Assembly (NCBI RefSeq): GCF_910592395.1 | Contig: NC_088309.1 | Coordinates: 21,764,599-21,828,598, forward strand | Reading direction: 5' to 3' | Length of the DNA: 64,000 bases | Source: Lineus longissimus | Lineage: Eukaryota; Nemertea; Pilidiophora; Heteronemertea; Lineidae | Shown: piece after piece, positions 62,160 to 64,000 of the stretch | Numbering within the stretch: the first letter of the stretch is position 1 | Layout of the letters: every line of letters begins with the position of its first letter | Notes under the pieces: model-generated | Seen by the model: the letters and a program-made list of their open reading frames with translations, nothing else | What the model was told of the DNA's origin: nothing | The model's database searches: none | Made by a program: the position numbers and the translations under genes

Positions 62160-64000
62160 CTAAAAAGGATAGAATGAATAGAAATATTAAGGGTGTTTCT
62201 ACAAAGAGAAAAGCATTAGAAATGGTCTCTTAATAGGAAGCCACTCATAGTAAATCCATACATGGCCTATCGACTATAGCCCAAGGCCTATCGTCATATT
62301 GTATTTGCTCTGCTCCTAGACATCAAGACAGGGTCAATTTACCAATATGATACTATGTTAGAAGTGGGAGAACAATTTTAGTAACACTGGGCATCTGCTG
62401 AGAGGTGAGTTAAGCCAAGCAGTCACCTCATGTTGGAGAAATTTACACCTGCTGCATGGATGAGACCTCAGCCAAACAGTCACCTCCTGTAGAAACACCT
62501 GTTGCATTGATAAGACCTCAGCCAAACAGTCACCTCATGTAGAAACACCTGTTGCATGGATAAGACCTCAGCCAAACAGTCACCTCATGTATAAACACCT
62601 GTTGCATTGATAAGACCTCAGCCAAACAGTCACCTCATGTATAAACACCTGTTGCATGGATAAGACCTCAGCCAAACAGTCACCTCCTGTATAAACACCT
62701 GTTGCATGGATGAGACCTCAGCCAAACAGTCACCTCCTGTATAAACACCTGTTGCATGGATAAGACCTCAGCCAAACAGTCACCTCGTGTATCAACACCT
62801 GCTTGGATGAAACCTCAGCCAAACAGTCATCTCATTTTGGCACGTGCTTGGATGAAACCTGGGCCAAACAGTAAACTATTTTGCAGCAGTACTGGTATGG
62901 GAATATCAAGAACCCGAGCCCAGCAGTCATTTATGGCTCGAACCAATAAGTCATTCCTTCTCGGTAGCTTTATTAACATAATCCAACTGTTGACAAAAGC
63001 AGACGCAGATGGGGGACATAGAGATCCAATCCAATAATTGGAGAAGCATGATCAATCCAGCTGAACGCATAAAAAATACCCACCCTGACCTCCCAATGGA
63101 TTATCATTAGTGTGTTTCTATATGAGAAGACAATCTGCTTCCAATATGTATTGCTGAAGTTGGCAATTTCTTGACTTAGAAGAAATACTCTGGCTTTGAG
63201 AGGTAAAGTATGGGAAACCTGACTCTTTTGCTGCTGAGCATAGTAGGGCCCATATCCTGCGAGAAAAAAACATGCGCCGCACTAACTTTAACTCTAATTT
63301 TCAAATAAAGGAAACAAAACTGCACATTTTTTGTCTGACCACCTCTTACCTCCCTACCCTCCCAACATTGTTTGGCTTTCTATACATGCAGATCTCATGC
63401 AAGATGATGTGCTTAAGACACCTCAATGGCCATGTCATTTTCAAATGATAGCACGCAGAGACTGGATTTTAATGGCGTTAATGGCAAGGGAAATTAGATT
63501 CACTTCCTCTACTTGGGCATTGCATTCAGGGATGTCGGTATCGAGTTGCGATAGTAATTATGTTAGGTTGGCGTTTCCACCTTTAAGTTATCACATAGAA
63601 AAGGGAAATAAGATTTCAGTTCACTGACTTTTATGCACTGTGACAAAATATCATTGGCAGTGTTCAAGGTTGAAACCTTCCCATGAGCAGCAATTCCGAA
63701 GTGATTGGTTCTTCTGTCACTCATGATACACTCCACCCATGAATGATGCAGTGATGCGGCACTGCCAATGCATTGTAATGTGCATAGGCAAAGTGTATTG
63801 TAGACAATTTTCCAATAACAGAGGTAAATATAAAGGGCAAATAAAATGATATTCATTGAGGAAAAAAATACGATTTTTCAAGCGCACACAACGCAGCGGA
63901 TACTACTCTTCTCATACTAAAAGCATTCCTGAACAAAATACAAAATAAAAGGAACTTAAGGAGAAGAATAATGTGTTATACTGAAACCACGCAGCATGAT
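62160..64000. other. Upstream RILPL intron or flank with no visible exon
   Basis: The first visible RILPL exon begins after a TTTTTAG acceptor, so the transcript must continue to the right. I found no coiled-coil or RH1-like coding stretch here on the - strand. A minisatellite occupies 62414-62880; the rest shows no structure. Confidence 0.5.
62414..62880. repeat. About 50-bp minisatellite, ten copies
   Basis: Units start GCCAAACAGTCACCTC (the first GCCAAGCAG) at 62414, 62471, 62521, 62571, 62621, 62671, 62721, 62771, 62818 and 62863. The inner seven are exactly 50 bp and nearly identical; the outer ones are diverged or length-variant, as expected when an array expands from its centre. It lies in the RILPL intron or upstream flank. 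Confidence 0.95.

Noticed and set aside
62756-63037. 93-codon + strand open frame
   Set aside because: Its first half is the translated 50-bp minisatellite; the repeats create the frame and there is no independent support.
63190-63265. Possible upstream RILPL exon after a CTCGCAG acceptor (- strand)
   Set aside because: The predicted peptide does not resemble the coiled coil expected before RH2, and no convincing donor in phase follows.

Overview
This window is animal nuclear DNA. Its genes are split into many short exons with GT-AG introns of roughly 0.1-5.6 kb, and the spliced proteins are typical metazoan ones. Intergenic and intronic DNA is AT-rich and carries many minisatellites and small inverted-repeat elements. 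I infer an invertebrate bilaterian. The small TIR elements and compact introns would suit a mollusc, brachiopod or similar lophotrochozoan, but the sequence alone does not settle this.

Layout. (1) 140-1636, + strand: the last four coding exons of DTWD2, a tRNA aminocarboxypropyl-transferase of the DTW-domain family. (2) 1637-5921: a gene-free convergent spacer with a MITE-like element, a 143-bp tandem duplication and a long hairpin. (3) 5922-42828, - strand: a complete DMXL (rabconnectin-3 alpha / Rav1 family) gene, which I resolve into 42 coding exons with consistent phases and a predicted 3292-residue product. (4) 44142-49024, - strand: a complete cytoplasmic asparaginyl-tRNA synthetase gene, NARS1, with 12 coding exons and 567 residues. 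(5) 49025-54393: a gene-free stretch with an ATF4-type promoter motif, a zinc-finger relic, an 86-bp satellite array and a TIR element. (6) 54394-62159, - strand: the 3' four coding exons of a RILP-like (RILPL) gene, including its RH2 domain. Its 5' exons lie beyond the window or are too diverged to see. (7) 62160-64000: non-coding, with a ~50-bp minisatellite.

The genes are housekeeping or membrane-traffic genes and do not form one pathway. DTWD2 and NARS1 both act on tRNA. DMXL promotes V-ATPase assembly on endosomes and synaptic vesicles. RILPL is an effector of phosphorylated Rabs on endolysosomes and centrosomes. DTWD2 next to DMXL matches my recollection of the human DTWD2-DMXL1 neighbourhood, which would make it an old linkage.

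I found no evidence for an undescribed multi-gene system. The most interesting leads are a tandemly quadrupled splice acceptor at a DMXL exon, a possible TGA-readthrough extension of RILPL, an ATF4/CARE motif upstream of NARS1, a duplicated piece of the NARS1 terminal exon, a 38-bp-arm hairpin beyond the DMXL stop, and a GC-AG intron in DTWD2. Exon boundaries were read by eye from splice consensus, phase and homology. Phases close across all 42 DMXL and 12 NARS1 exons, but individual positions could be off by a base or two.
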